64,000 nt of DNA from Hetaerina americana. Taxonomy: Eukaryota > Arthropoda > Insecta > Odonata > Calopterygidae. The notes under the pieces are model-generated. The model had not been told where the DNA came from and ran no database searches. It saw only the letters and a program-made list of their open reading frames with translations. Where the stretch lies: positions 50,993,013 to 51,057,012 of the forward strand of contig JAKTNV010000005.1 of the NCBI GenBank assembly GCA_022747635.1, given 5' to 3'. A program made the translations under genes and the position numbers. Below, in pieces: positions 47,831 to 60,250 of this stretch. Positions within the stretch are counted from its first letter, which is position 1. Every line of letters begins with the position of its first letter.

Positions 47831-49722
47831 TTATAAACTGGTATTTCCTAATTACATAAGATATTTCTCCTTAAAAAATTATCTGAGACGTTGAGGCAAA
47901 AAAAATATTAAATTACTTTTACTATTAATATTTCTTCTAATCCGTGCTGCCTACGATAATTCTTTTGAAATAAGTAACATTTTTACTCTTTTTTCTCTAG
48001 ATTACTCGGGAAAAAATTAGTTTTGACATAGATTATTCATACTTATACACACAATCTTTGAGGTTCTTTGAAACTATACGTGAATTATATTTAAGTTCAA
48101 GGTTAAGTTCAACCCATAGACAAAATTTGTAAAAGAAATAAGTAGTCAAGAACCATCTGGTCAACTCATTTGGTATTTCAAAGCAGTTGAATGAATGGTT
48201 TGCCAAGTCATTCATGACTCAGCCTTACTATGGGCGTACTATGAACAAGCTGCGAGGTTTCTCAAGTTTTCATTGAATGTATAGAAAATTCTTCGGTCTT
48301 AGGCAACCCCGGAAACTTTTTGAATTGAATGAACCTTAAACTTAAGCCGAATAGGATTGAAAATTATTGCAGTAATCAATCAGTAAAATTTTTTATAATC
48401 AATTTATATTCATCTGATTGTTGATGATCAGTCTGATCAAATAAATACGTATTGATATGATAAATGATACTAATGTGAATTTTCAAGGCAAATCTTTTTT
48501 TTTTTAAGAATAATTTCTCCCAAAATGAAAATAGTATCAAGCGTTTGGTGGTAAATGAAATACTTAAATTCTGAAATTTCAACCTATGGTACACACGTGT
48601 ACTAGAGCTTGATATCCCAATATAGATTTTTCTTTTTAGCAATGCTATTAAAAATGCGTTAAAAGCTATTCTATCATGACAATAACACGGCAAAACTGAA
48701 TTAAAATCACTAAGGGGCAATGAGTTTAATTTCCAAAGCGTGAAACTTTAACTTATAATTACATTTTAAAATACATTTTTTTCAAGACTCGAATACATTC
48801 CCTCATTTTTTAATCACCCCAGATGGATGGAAAAAAAATACCTTAAAATCAAAAAGCTCCTTCAGGGCGGCTAATCCGTTATCCCCGCTGTTTGCTGCCA
48901 GAAGTTAAACAAGGAAAGTCGAGAGCCAAGAAAGCGAAAAAAATTCAATTTTTAACAACGTTCGAGGCTACACGGTTTCCCTTTGTAGCATTAATTACAG
49001 TTTCCAAACGAAGCAAGAAACTCTCCATTGTAGAGAAGTTTAAAGATCCCATTACACAACTAATCCCGGTTTCAGACCATCTTAATTGCTCCAGCAGGCC
49101 CTTCACCCCTACTCCCTCGTTTTACCACCTCCCCACCCACAGTTTCTCACCCATTCCCAGGCAACATCCTTTACGATTCTCCTCCCCCAATACCACCACC
49201 TGACAACCCCTTGCCGCGTCTCCTACAGTCTCTTTTTCTGATTCACCTCGTCTCCCTTTACACGGGGACCTTGCTCTCTTCCTCTATATTTCACCCTCCT
49301 CCTAATTACCAGCAACTAAGCGGAAAGATGGCTCATTCGGTAAAGACGTTAAAAAGTGATCGGATAACGATCAGGAAATATGGTGAGGACGATTGCCTCT
49401 TGCACGTCCGAATAATGTTCGCTGTTTACCGCTCTCCAGTATCCTTTAATTTTCCTGCCTCAGGTGAGGGGCGTGGGAGGTTTTTTCCCCGATAATTACG
49501 TGACTGAGAGTTTGAATTGGCTCGTCTATTCCAAAACCTTCCATTTCCCTCCAAGAGCCACTCAAGCAGGCAGGAGCTTCCAGACCGGTCGTTCACAAAA
49601 ATTACGATGCCGCGAAGGGATCACTCGATATTCTCACTCGCAAGACCCCTTTAACAAACTGGTGGTCCCATTCGATTAGCTTTACCATTTTATACCACCT
49701 GTATTAAAAGCCGTTTTGATGA
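47831..49722. other. No gene seen; AT-rich, then mixed composition
   Basis: AT-rich to about 48840. The rest is GC-moderate with pyrimidine-rich 49080-49310. A 114-codon minus frame (48376-48720) and 103-codon plus frame (48892-49203) are unrecognised. Confidence 0.5.
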
Positions 49723-49793
49723 CTGTGCTGGTGAAGCGGTTAAGCTGCAGATTGAAAACGCTTGGGATTAAAAAGATCCAGTTTTGAGTACAT
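49723..49793 (+). tRNA. tRNA-like SINE head fragment
   Basis: TGCTGGTGAAGCGGTTAAGC (A-box-like) is followed by GATCCAGTTTTGAGTA (eroded B box). It lies about 50 bases before mariner element 2. The right side of the mariner does not continue a recognisable SINE. Confidence 0.35.
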
Positions 49794-49842
49794 ATGGCCT
49801 GGTGGATTTATTATGGCACCTAAATATATGTATCGTTCATAA

Positions 49843-50599
49843 TACGAGGGTCATCCGGAAAGTAGTACCCGTTCGTGAAATAAAGACACAAAAGTAAATA
49901 TTAACAAACATAAAAAATTTTATTTGAAAGAGGATACTTTAAACTACTTCTCAACATAATCTCCAAGCAAATTAAGGCATTTGTCATAACGTGTGACAAG
50001 TTTCTGTATTCCTGCTGCATAGTCCTTCGCCGCCAGCTCATTGAGATACGCGAGGGACCCATCTTGCACAAATTTTTGCATAATGCAGATGGTGTTTAAC
50101 AATTTCATGAACAATTGTTCGAGAAACATTGGGAAAATGCTCACAGATGTCATCAATTGTGACGCGCCGATCGTTCCTCACGAATTCGTCAACTGAGCTC
50201 ACCAGTTGGTCTGTAATGACAGACGGTCTCTCCGAACGCTCATCGTCGTGTGTGTTCCCCCTCCCCATGTTGAAGTTGCGACACCACCGCCGAACAGACG
50301 ACTCGTCCATTACATTGTCTCCATACACCTCCTTTAATTGGCGATGAATATCACATGGGCGAACGTTTCTTGCATTGAGGAATTTAATCACTGCCCTCAC
50401 TTCACAACTGGCGGCGTTCTCAATTTTTTTAAACATTGTAAACAATCACAGAAACAACACAGGCAATGCTAGCGTCACGCAACTTGGCTCAGAGAAGGCA
50501 GACAAGCCACTGAAGCTATCTGACCTCGTCCAGCGGCTACTCGCGTCGTCAGCACTTCATGCGGCACGAACGGGTACTACTTTCCGGATGACCCTCGTA
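49843..50599 (-). mobile_element. Mariner element 2, internally deleted, 33-bp perfect TIRs
   Basis: TA at 49843-49844 and 50598-50599. The 33-base ends 49845-49877 (CGAGGGTCATCCGGAAAGTA and onward) and 50565-50597 are exact inverted repeats. The element is 753 bp, little over half of a typical mariner. Perfect ends suggest recent movement compared with mariner element 1. Confidence 0.88.
49944..50445 (-). pseudogene. Mariner transposase remnant: intact DNA-binding region fused to the last residues
   Basis: From ATG at 50445, about 125 codons are open and cover both helix-turn-helix motifs: EVRAVIKFLNARNVRPCDIH, SSVRRWCRNFNMGRGNTHDD, the DDERSERPS linker and a second HTH with VSRTIVHEIV, up to YAKICARWVPR. 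The sequence then jumps to the transposase C-terminus (AAGIQKLVTRYDKCLNLLGD, YVEK-stop, ending 49944) in another frame. The catalytic DDD region is deleted. A 135-residue product reading through to its own stop at 50038 would be a DNA-binding domain alone. Confidence 0.8.
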
Positions 50600-51929
50600 T
50601 AAGCGGATACATCTGGCTTTAAATTTCGGATCGTGTATATGATATTAACTCTGCATACTGGACAACCGTTTTTGTCAAATGCCGAAGCTTTTTTGAAACT
50701 TTTGCAACTGTGGTATTAGACAGGAGTTCAGCCTTTCCAATGCTGATATTTAGCTCGTTCTTTTGAATGCTAGCATAACTTAGGTTTATAAATTCTTTTC
50801 CATCAAGATTCGGATCGATTTTCGCTGCCTCTTGGCGTGAGTTGACGGTAAACAGGAACGGTTCTACTCCTCATCCCACAGTTTCATTTAATAGAAAATA
50901 ATATTAATTGGTATTCACTTGTACCCGAGGGTGTATATGGACGATTTTCCTAGTTTTGACATCTGCAATGTAAATACATGAGTGTAAATGTTACATTTAA
51001 ATCAATAAAGTATTAAAAAGACAAAAATAATTAATTATATTATCTTCAGAATGGCATTTTCAGACAATTAAATGGCAGTATTTGGGAAAAAAAGCATATT
51101 TATTGGAGAATATTTTTGTATACGTTATAGGCATCTGGTTGCATCGGTAAATAAAAGGTATTCACTGTTTCGTTCCGATATCTCTTCCATCAGAATTAAA
51201 TGTCCGGACTGGAGAAAATATAAATTCCCCTATGGGATACAAACCAATATATCTACGGGATACATCGCTTTACGCTATACGGGATACTCAGCTTTCCTGA
51301 GAAGAAAGAACTGTTACAAGGTGACGCTCAAATATTTCCAAATTAACTCATGTATTTACTAGAGACGAGAACATGCAACTTTATATTAAATTCTGTAGCG
51401 ATATTGTTATTGGATTACCTAAAATATGTTTACTCGATGTTTGGGTGTATTAGTGAGCTATTTTTGCCTGCATTAATACCCAGGTGTCAAATGACCATAA
51501 TTTATTCCTGGGTTTCATCAGTCGGCGTGGCCTATTCATGGAACTTAATGAACAGACACGACAAAAGCAAAATTGCTTCGAAGCCCTTTCGATCCTTCAC
51601 GATCAGATATCAAGTTATCATTAGGCATAATTGAGCTTCCCGAAAACATATTATGTCTCCATAATGGAAACTGGGTTAATCCTCGTTACCCATGCTAGTT
51701 ATTTGCATAGCATCAACAGCTAGGATGCCATGGTCCTTGCTTTTAATAGTTTTGATGATAGAAAAATCAATAATTTTACGGATATAAAAGAGTACCTTAA
51801 ATTTAATTAGTTAGGGATCTTGCGTGAAAAATCTCACGCTACATTTTAATTCAACCGACGAATTCTTCGTTTACCAAATAGAAAACTATTTTTAACTATA
51901 ATTTCTAAATAAAAATAGATTAAAGATGT
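50600..51929. other. No gene seen; AT-rich
   Basis: The 96-codon plus frame (51072-51362) includes a thrice repeated GGGATAC word (51234, 51259, 51281) and no known domain. Confidence 0.5.
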
Positions 51930-52085
51930 CATATTTACCACAAACGAAAAGGGATCAGAATAACATTGTCCGATCACGTGCTGGTAAAAATATTCGGGTC
52001 AAAATTAATCTGGTGTATTTTCACCCCCTGCCATACACCCTAGTGGTAGCTTGCAGAATACTAAAATATACTTAAAAAATTAATT
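51930..52085 (+). repeat. Dispersed CACCCCCTGCC module, copy 2
   Basis: GGGATCAGAATAACATTGTC, CGATCACGTGCTGG, ATTCGGGTCAA, CACCCCCTGCCATACACCCT and AGTGGTAGCTTGCAGAATAC, in the same order as the copy at 58140-58290. Confidence 0.65.
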
Positions 52086-53246
52086 ATTTATTTTTTATAC
52101 CACCAAATAACAGACTTTATATACTATGCAAATGATTTAACCATTTTATTGGTTACGAGTTACATATTTTATTTAGTTATTTGATGATTTGATGAAAACA
52201 GGTAGGCATTTATAACCACCCGTTGCAACGAGAGACAAAAGGCCATTAAATATAAATAAAAACAAAATTTCATTTTATGCTATGCATCAATTTTAAGCAT
52301 ATTCACAATGGCAATAAAACATAGCACACAAAGTTCTACTACTCTCTACTACCTCACGTTTGCTTGTATTTCGTCCTCAGTATGTTTCGGCAAAATGCCT
52401 TTACATACATAATCATGCTTTCATTGGTGTTAAACTCATTTAAATTTTCAACAAAAGTTACATCCTGCTATTTTCATAAGTAAGAGTATGAAAAAACAAC
52501 TTATATTCCATGTCCGGAGTAAAACCTTGTTTGGAGTGCATGGAAACATTGTTTATTTTTCACGCCGACGCTACCTATGCCTCTGGCTGGTATTGAGCGA
52601 TGGAGCGAGAGCATATTATTCTTGGGAGATGGTTTTCATGTGTGTTTCTGCCACGATGACGCCAACGGAGCATACGATGACAGAGAGATAGAGATGGAGA
52701 GAGAGAGAGAGAGAGAGACGGAGAGAAATAGGGAGAACGCAATTTGTTATAGGCAGCTTTTAGCGGTACATCGTGGCCTGTCCCAACGACCCTTCTAATG
52801 TAAAGGGTGGAATAGGCATTTAGCGTCCGCTTTTCGTAATTAACCTTGGCAGAAATACATTATGTAAATGAGATTTAGTTCTGTCTCTATGAATGAGGAC
52901 ATGCGTCTCGGACGATTTAGGTTGACATACATCATTTCAGACGTTTTTAATTTTCTTAAGGAAGTAAGGTAAAAAAAACGAATAATAATGCGTTTAAAGA
53001 AGTAGTTTTAAAGTGATTCACAAAGAAAGAGGCTAAATGAAAAGAATCATTAATTTATTTTGGTAGTTCCAGAGAATTGCAATTTTGATATTTCTCGTAG
53101 TGACAAAATGGATGTTGAGGAACGTAAAATTTTGGCCTTAAAATTTACGGCGGATAAAAGAGTTCACTAAAACAATATCAAAGCAGGAGGTATTCCTAAC
53201 ATAAATTGCAACCATTTTTATTGATTTAATAGAGCTTGAGTCATTT
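52086..53246. other. No gene seen; contains a (GA)n run at 52685-52725
   Basis: AT-rich apart from the GA-rich low-complexity run, which creates a short Glu/Arg-rich frame. Confidence 0.55.
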
Positions 53247-53366
53247 GTTGTCACTGGCGTATCTTTATGGAATTTACACAACATATTGTAATGAGATAAT
53301 TAACTTCGTAATTCCACACACAAACGTGTGTGTGTAATTATAAAGTTACTTATTTCATTTTTATAT
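53247..53366. mobile_element. Short foldback element between 15-bp direct repeats
   Basis: GAGCTTGAGTCATTT (53232-53246) and GAGCTTGAGTTATTT (53367-53381) flank a 120-bp segment. Inside, ACAACATATTG and TTCGTAATTCCACACAC match the outer arm of the foldback at 54716-54898, followed by the mirror GTGTGTGTGTAATTATAAAG. Confidence 0.55.
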
Positions 53367-53381
53367 GAGCTTGAGTTATTT

Positions 53382-54715
53382 CCATGCCAACAAGCCGACG
53401 AAATAAGCTTGAAGGAAAACGGGTTGGTGAGAGGAAGAATTACAGCTTTCCTCTTTCTATCAACGCTCCTAGAAATGTAACCTAAACTACCCTAAAAGTA
53501 GATCCTATTAATCTTTAACATTATTCGTCCACTAACAATTATTAAATAATAAAAATAAAATTTAATATAATCAAATCTCACCACTTATTGTTTGTCGCAT
53601 TTGAAGCTATAAAGGATTTGTTTTGTTTACCTCTCCTAATCTTATCATGAATAGGTGGAGTGGACGGAATACGTTGTGCTGATGACGGCAGTAATATTTG
53701 ATAAAATTACTTCGCATACTCAATGATCCCTCAACAGTAAACAGCCGTATTAATTTACATTGTTTTAAAATGAAATCAAAGCCGGAATAATGGTTTGAAT
53801 TAAAAAGGACAGGATTTACAAAAATAAATATTTTTATTCCTCTACACTTTGATGCTCTATATCAATTAAGTCATAATAATTAGTTTCCGAAACTAGTAGT
53901 TCTTCAATATTTGGAAAAATTATAAGTCTCTTGAAAATTAATACTGAGTTATCTTAAAAAAAATATGACCCTTATTTCAAGAAATTATTTCCCTAGTCTG
54001 AGGAGTATCCGTAAATCCTGATGTACTCTAGCTGGCAAATACAAACCTACATACTTCTTTTAGAACCTTGGATTCTCCTAAACCATTTTTTAAATTCTAT
54101 GATGTTTTCATAGCACAAAAATATGATGTACCTTTTATCTTAAGGTAATGTTGTGCTCTTATCCTTCCTTGAGAGAAGCATAGGTAACATAGGAAGCACC
54201 CCAGCTGCAAACTTCAACCTGACGGTTGGCGAAATAGATGAGGACGAACCTCGACTGGCATCAACATGAACAGTTAATTATTAAAAGTTAAATTACTTAA
54301 GAAAACTTGAATATATTTAAAATAATTAAATGAACGTAATATAAATAATGAAAACAAATGATTACCCTATAAAATTAAAAAACCGTACCAGAAATTTGAG
54401 ATGGCTGAACGCCCATGGATGTATACATATTAATGTTTGGGATGAATTATAAGGTAAACTTGGACTTATTTGCTCAGGCAAAAAAATACACATAAATGAA
54501 ATCCTGAGAGCCGGTATGATCGCGTAATATGCTATGCAGTATTTCAACCAAGAGTGACAATTTGACTCACTGAGCATTACTTTTATATGTTTTTGCTAGT
54601 TTAGCTTGGTATTTTTCAACGAATGATGACTATAGTGCAATGCCATCTCAGCAACAACAGTTTCTAAACCGCAATGCCTCAGGTAAGAGTCCCATTATGG
54701 ATTATCAGCAAGTTA
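53382..54715. other. No gene seen; AT-rich
   Basis: No recognisable feature. Confidence 0.5.
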
Positions 54716-54898
54716 GTACGACATATTGAAATGAAATGGAATTATTGACTTCGTAATTCCACACACCTTATTTAAAAACAAGACCCAGGTTTCGACGTTG
54801 AACGTCATCATGAGGTCATCATTGACGTTTAAAGTCGAAATCCGGGTCGTGTTCTTAAATAAATAAGTAGAATTAGGAAGTAAATCAATATGTTGTAC
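54716..54898. mobile_element. Foldback element, family copy 2
   Basis: Imperfect inverted arms of about 80 bases bounded by GTAC on each side: GTACGACATATTG, TTCGTAATTCCACACACC, AACAAGACCCAGG and TTTCGACGTTGAACGTC on the left, with matching words on the right. The minus strand of the loop side reads TGATGA, a GACG/CGTC stem, then GAAACC, resembling a hammerhead ribozyme core with one mismatch. Confidence 0.7.
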
Positions 54899-56734
54899 AG
54901 ATTCTATAAAGTTGCGCCGGAGAAATCACATTTTTTTAGGTTAGTAAGAATTGTCCAACCGTAACTCCTCACACAGACAGAACATCAGTTTAGTTAGAGG
55001 GCATGTTGGCACAAGAAAATGAAGGTGAATTGCATGAGGCGGTCGCATATGCAAGATACGGTTACATATGCATAATTTAATTGCACACACTCGGGAGGAC
55101 CAAACGGAGGAAAAAATTCGAGGATTCGTGCGTGCCACCCCGGGGAGGGTAATGAGAAACCACCCCCACCCTCGATGTTCAGTCGCATGGCCGTCAGCTC
55201 GCACTGCCGACATGCAGGAAGGACATGCAAAGCTGTGCCAATTGCGGAGAGAGAGAGAGAGAAGGGGTATACCACGTGTCATGTGACTCTGCTAAGCACG
55301 CAAATCAAGAGAACCGATGTTCTTTTACTCCACTTTAAAAGTGGGAGAGTACGAAGAGAGACATAAAAATGATAAAAGAGAGAAATGGAGGAAGAAAGAG
55401 AGAGGTTGACGCATCATAATAGAATGCACATAAAGTTACTCTTTGGAGGAATTCCATCGCTAGTTGAATGGTTGATTTTTGTTGATTAGAATCTCATTAT
55501 CTCGAATGTTTATTGACTAGAAAGGTGCACTTTCGTTTCCTCCCGTATATGGTCTTGCCTTCGCATTCCTCATTGGTCTGAGAATAAAGATAACGGACGA
55601 TCCAATATGAGTCTTCACTGAACATCGCTTTATAGCCGAAAGTCGTCAAAATTTGAAGGGTCAGATGCGCCGAGGTGATGAGAAGTTCAAGGCTAAGATA
55701 CAAGGAAGAATGTTTCGCCAGAGGTAAATTATATTAATTTTATTTTAATATATTATAATTATATCATTGAAATTTTGAAAGTAAAGCTTTCGTAAACTAT
55801 TTTAAAACAATGAAGAGCACTATTACAAAGAAAATCCGACGATAAAAATCCCGGGGCTCTAGAATTTAACGCTGCAATATGTAAATTCGCTAGGGAGCTT
55901 AATATTTAAAGAAAAATTCTGTATAGGTCCTGCTAAAAACCTTCCCGACCATTCTCCAATGGGGAAAGACGCCTGTTAGTGTAGGACCAGTGTGAGGTAG
56001 GGAGAATCTGATTACTGGTGAAAAAAAGGGAAAAGGATCTTTACAAGAACACATCATAGCTTACCATCAGGTGTATAAAGCAAGTAGCTCTTAATAATTT
56101 AAATTGTATGCATGTAAATTGTAATAAAGCATGTAGCTCTTAAAAAGGATTGGTGCTGGGAACCTTAGAACTGCGTCTCTCTTTTCAGTACTCGCGTTGG
56201 TCGCCGCACGTAAGCGCTGAAAGGTATCAGAAATTCCTAAAGTGTAGGCGAGATTTTACTTCACTTTGAACCGAAGAGTAGACATTTTTTATGAAGTTCC
56301 CAAGCGCGACGTTCACTTTGCACTGTAGTGAAAACAAAAATTCGCTGTGAATTGCGTCGGAGCCGTCACCGGGATAAGCAGGAAAGCTTTCAGCAGATTT
56401 TATGCCGAGGTATCGAGTTCACACCATTCTCCAAGCAGCTTCTTCTGGGATCTTGGATGCGAGCACAGAAGAAGGTTCGTGTGGCTGCGATCGCGTGACA
56501 AAGGAACGAAAGCCTCAACTTTGAATATTTTCGTGACTTCCACTTAAATGGTCCTTTTTCCGAGAACAATAAGAGACCAGAATAATTGTAATCGAAATCC
56601 CCCGGGAGCCGGCTCGACATAATAAGTATTAACCTACAAGGTAGCGACTGCGCAGGGTTATACGATTATATTTACATTTATTTTTCAGGTTCCCCTTACC
56701 TTTCCCCATCCATTTGAAAAACCCTAACCCCCTC
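54899..56734. other. No gene seen; short (GA)n run near 55249
   Basis: GC-moderate at 55120-55280 and 56170-56620 with short frames on both strands. None is recognised. Confidence 0.5.
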
Positions 56735-56820
56735 ATCCCTTACCCTTTCCTCCTGATGCTGCACCCCCTGCCACACACCTTTTTGGTGGCTTGCAGGGTA
56801 TTGATGTAGATGTAGATGAC
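56735..56820 (+). repeat. Dispersed CACCCCCTGCC module, 3' part with (GTAGAT) tail
   Basis: GCACCCCCTGCCACACACCT, TTTGGTGGCTTGCAGGGTAT and TGATGTAGATGTAGATGA. The upstream half seen in the other copies is absent. Confidence 0.6.
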
Positions 56821-58139
56821 CAAACGAGTTGCTGTGACCTTTCGAGGAACGTGTGAAAATTACACGCGAAAAGTGCATTTTCAGGTATTTTCGAAGAAAC
56901 TCATTAAAGGGACTAGCAGGGTTGGCAATTGAAGGATTCTCTTATTTGTGAAATGAATTTGTGGCGAGTGAAGGATTCTCATGACCTCGTACACGGACAG
57001 GAATGGCATCAGTGTCATCAAAATTAGGAAGTGCATGAGGTATTCTTGAGGTGAAATAAAACCGTTAGCGTAAACTTCATTTCATTTTGGGACTAATTAT
57101 GGTCCTTGAGGCTAGAGATCGTTTACCATGAGTACCGTTCTTCACGTCAACAGAAAATTAAAAAAAAAAACTAATATATTAATGTAAGTAACTAAGGGAA
57201 CGACAACAACCAAGAAAAAGTTAAAAAAAAACAATCATGAATATTTTTTTTAATTTGTTTTTAAAATTTTTAAGGAATAATATTCCTATTCTTTTGACAA
57301 GGAAGCCTGATTATTCATGTGCGCAGGGAGGCAAGTGATTATCTCAAAAACTTCGGTTTTGAGTTACGCCTCAAAGAGTAATCTTCTCATGGATACTAGT
57401 GGTGCATGACACCGCGGTAGGTGCGATGGTAAGTGATACGTCAAATCGTATTAAATGTTCAACGGAACTTTATTGAATAAATATGATCGTTGTCATGCGA
57501 ATCGTTTTAGAACTTTATTGGTGAACGGCTAATTTAATGCATACTGCCGCGAAAGTTCATTTTCATTTATAGAGTAAACATTTAAAATGTCCAATAGGTT
57601 CGTGAATTTCATGGACATAACTCGAAATTCATTCGATTAAAAATAAAAAAAATCCTTTTGGTCTACCTCTTGCGATAGTATGGAGCCATAAAAACAGATT
57701 TATATTCAAAATAACAGGCATTTTTTTCTAAATTAGGGAGCACTTAAGGCTCTTCACTGTAAAATAAAATATGATTATTAATTAATATAACTCTTCTTTA
57801 ATACTCATACTACCTCCCGACACCTGAACCGACTTCATCTTTTATATCACCGAAGCCTTCTATTATAGCTTCATTAAGCAGCGGAAAAGAGAAGCAATAT
57901 TTGTAAAACGTAGTTATTATAAACCAAGGGGCGTTTCAAAATGATTAGATGAACTAGACTGGGAATCACTTACGACTTAGCGAAGGTTAAATTGCAGATT
58001 AAATTACTAGCCTTGATTGGAATGAGGTTTCTCTAGCGATTGCGTGGAAAATATATTATTAACCCCATCGTGTTGTGTTAGTAGCGATAGCGCAAACAAA
58101 ATTAGAGAGATTAAGCATTGAACAGATAAATGCAAGATA
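56821..58139. other. No gene seen; AT-rich
   Basis: No recognisable feature. GAAGGATTCTC is repeated at 56931 and 56970. Confidence 0.5.
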
Positions 58140-58290
58140 CCATTTTCCTCACGAAAGATAAGAGATCAGAATAACGCTGTCCGACCGCGCTTGGGGGGAA
58201 ATATTTTGGGTCAAAAGTAGTCGGCTATGTAATCACCCCCTGCCACACACCCCGGCGGTGACATGTAGGTTACCATGTAGATGTAGATTT
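58140..58290 (+). repeat. Dispersed CACCCCCTGCC module, copy 4
   Basis: GAGATCAGAATAACGCTGTC, CGACCGCGCTTGG, TTTTGGGTCAA, CACCCCCTGCCACACACCCC, GGTGACATGTAGG and a CATGTAGATGTAGAT end. Confidence 0.65.
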
Positions 58291-59639
58291 AAAATCATTT
58301 TGTTAGTTATGTGTAATATGGAAACGTGAAATAATACAGTAAATGTAGTGTGGATGACTATTTATGAGACATTTGACGCGGTTATAAAGTGAGAATAGAT
58401 GTAGATAACTAATATCTTTTCCTTTGAGATATTTATTCAACATGATTTTTTTAAATAAATACTGGTAATAATCAGCCTTAAAAATTTAAGTGGTTAAACA
58501 TTATATTACAAATTTTCAGGGTTTTGATAAATGGGATAATGGATTCCCTCGGTGTGTTTTCATCTCAGAGACGTCAATGAGAGAAACAAAGTGACAAGTG
58601 AGATATAAAACTAACGTATCCCACTCATTAACATATTCCCTTGATTTCGATAGATATTGTATACAACATATGAGTAAGGGATGAAGTGCTTTAAATAATA
58701 AATTTCTTCGTAGGGTGAATAATACTGCGTGTACATTTAAGAATATTTTTCATACCGTCCATAGCCACCAACATAATAATGAAACAGTGCAGTATCCACC
58801 GTGCGACCACTAGTATGTAGGCAAATGAAACGTGGTCAAAAAATGTTCAAATTTAAACCCAATACAAAGAGTGCTTTACGTAGCAGACCTAACATTTGCA
58901 ATGTAACTAATAAAGTTAAAATATAAAATCAAATCTTATACTTAAGCTAATATTTGTATCTCATAAATAATGAATGCACGTGAAACGTAAACTGAGGTAA
59001 CTTTACTTAAATAAAAATAGATAGAATTGGACATTTTTCTCCAATTGTTCCTAAAGAGTGATGTTAAGTTTATACTTAATTAAAAAGTAATGCTTACATC
59101 AAACTAGTTTTTATAATATCCGCCACTTAGATATCAATTAATCACCGATATTATCCGTAGTAATTCTCAGTTTCTTTGGCAGGAAGTGGATATGGAAATG
59201 AAATATCTCGGTATCCCAAAAAATAATATTTTCTATCGCGGAAAAAATATACTGGGTCAGGAAAAAATTTCATTTTTGTTCTATAATTAGCAGTGTTTTC
59301 ACCATATACATTTTTATCTTTTCCAATATCCAGAATGCAATTCAAGGCACGTTTCATTGGATTTTCTGCTACGCGGTACACCGGCAGCATACGTATGGTA
59401 TAGCACGATATAGATAAAGGTGTGAAGATCCTCGTTATACCTAAAATAATTATTTGAACCGTCGGAGATAATTAAATTAATAATGTTCTACACCACCATT
59501 ATCGATAAAAAAAGAAAGTTTTCCTCCATATATGTATGCGCAAAAATAAAACTGGTTCAGGAACAAATAATTTATAGCCATATTAATAATTTTAAATAAT
59601 TAATGTGGTAAAAAATAATATATAAAAGGCAGCACAAAT
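58291..59639. other. No gene seen; AT-rich
   Basis: A 79-codon minus frame (59151-59390) is unrecognised. Confidence 0.5.
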
Positions 59640-60250
59640 CAGAGAAGTATGGAATTAAAGAGAGTGGGGAAAAGACAGCGCAGTGGCTTGCTGTCTCGGA
59701 GGCGGTTATGGCCTTCCCAACCCTCCACCGTTTCCACCACCATCAATGCGGCTCCCCAAGGGATCTCATCGACCGAGTCCCTTTAGCGCCGTCGAGGGAT
59801 CGGACGGAGAGAGGGGGGGAAGGAGTGCGCGCGCGGAAAGAGAGCTGGTCTCGCAATGGACCAAATGGGGAAGGACGGGGGGCGATCGTGGGCACCGTGA
59901 CATGGTGAGAGAAGAGATGGAGGGAGCGAGCATTCCATTCGGATTCGAAGTCCACCGAGAAATCTCCCCTGCTTCCTCCCCCTACGTTACCCACCGCGCG
60001 TGGACACTCAGAGGTGGGCTTATGCACACATACTATATGTATGTTCCCCCGAGAAGATGGTCGTGATTGAAATGTAAACGCATGTTCCGAGGCGATTCGC
60101 CTCCACGTGGGAACATCTCCCAATCTCGATCCCTGTGAAAGACGGTGCGACCACACTGAGAAATCTCGGGACACGATCGAGGTACCGAGTCCTCACGTTG
60201 ACGTGAGCGAGAATTCATGAACGTGGTTTTGTGGGAATCCCAAAACCCCT
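59640..60250. promoter_or_regulatory. CpG-rich island 8
   Basis: CpG-dense block with the palindrome GAGGCGATTCGCCTC (60089-60103) and an E-box-like CCACGTGG (60103-60110). Frames of 61-143 codons occur on both strands without recognised domains. Confidence 0.3.
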
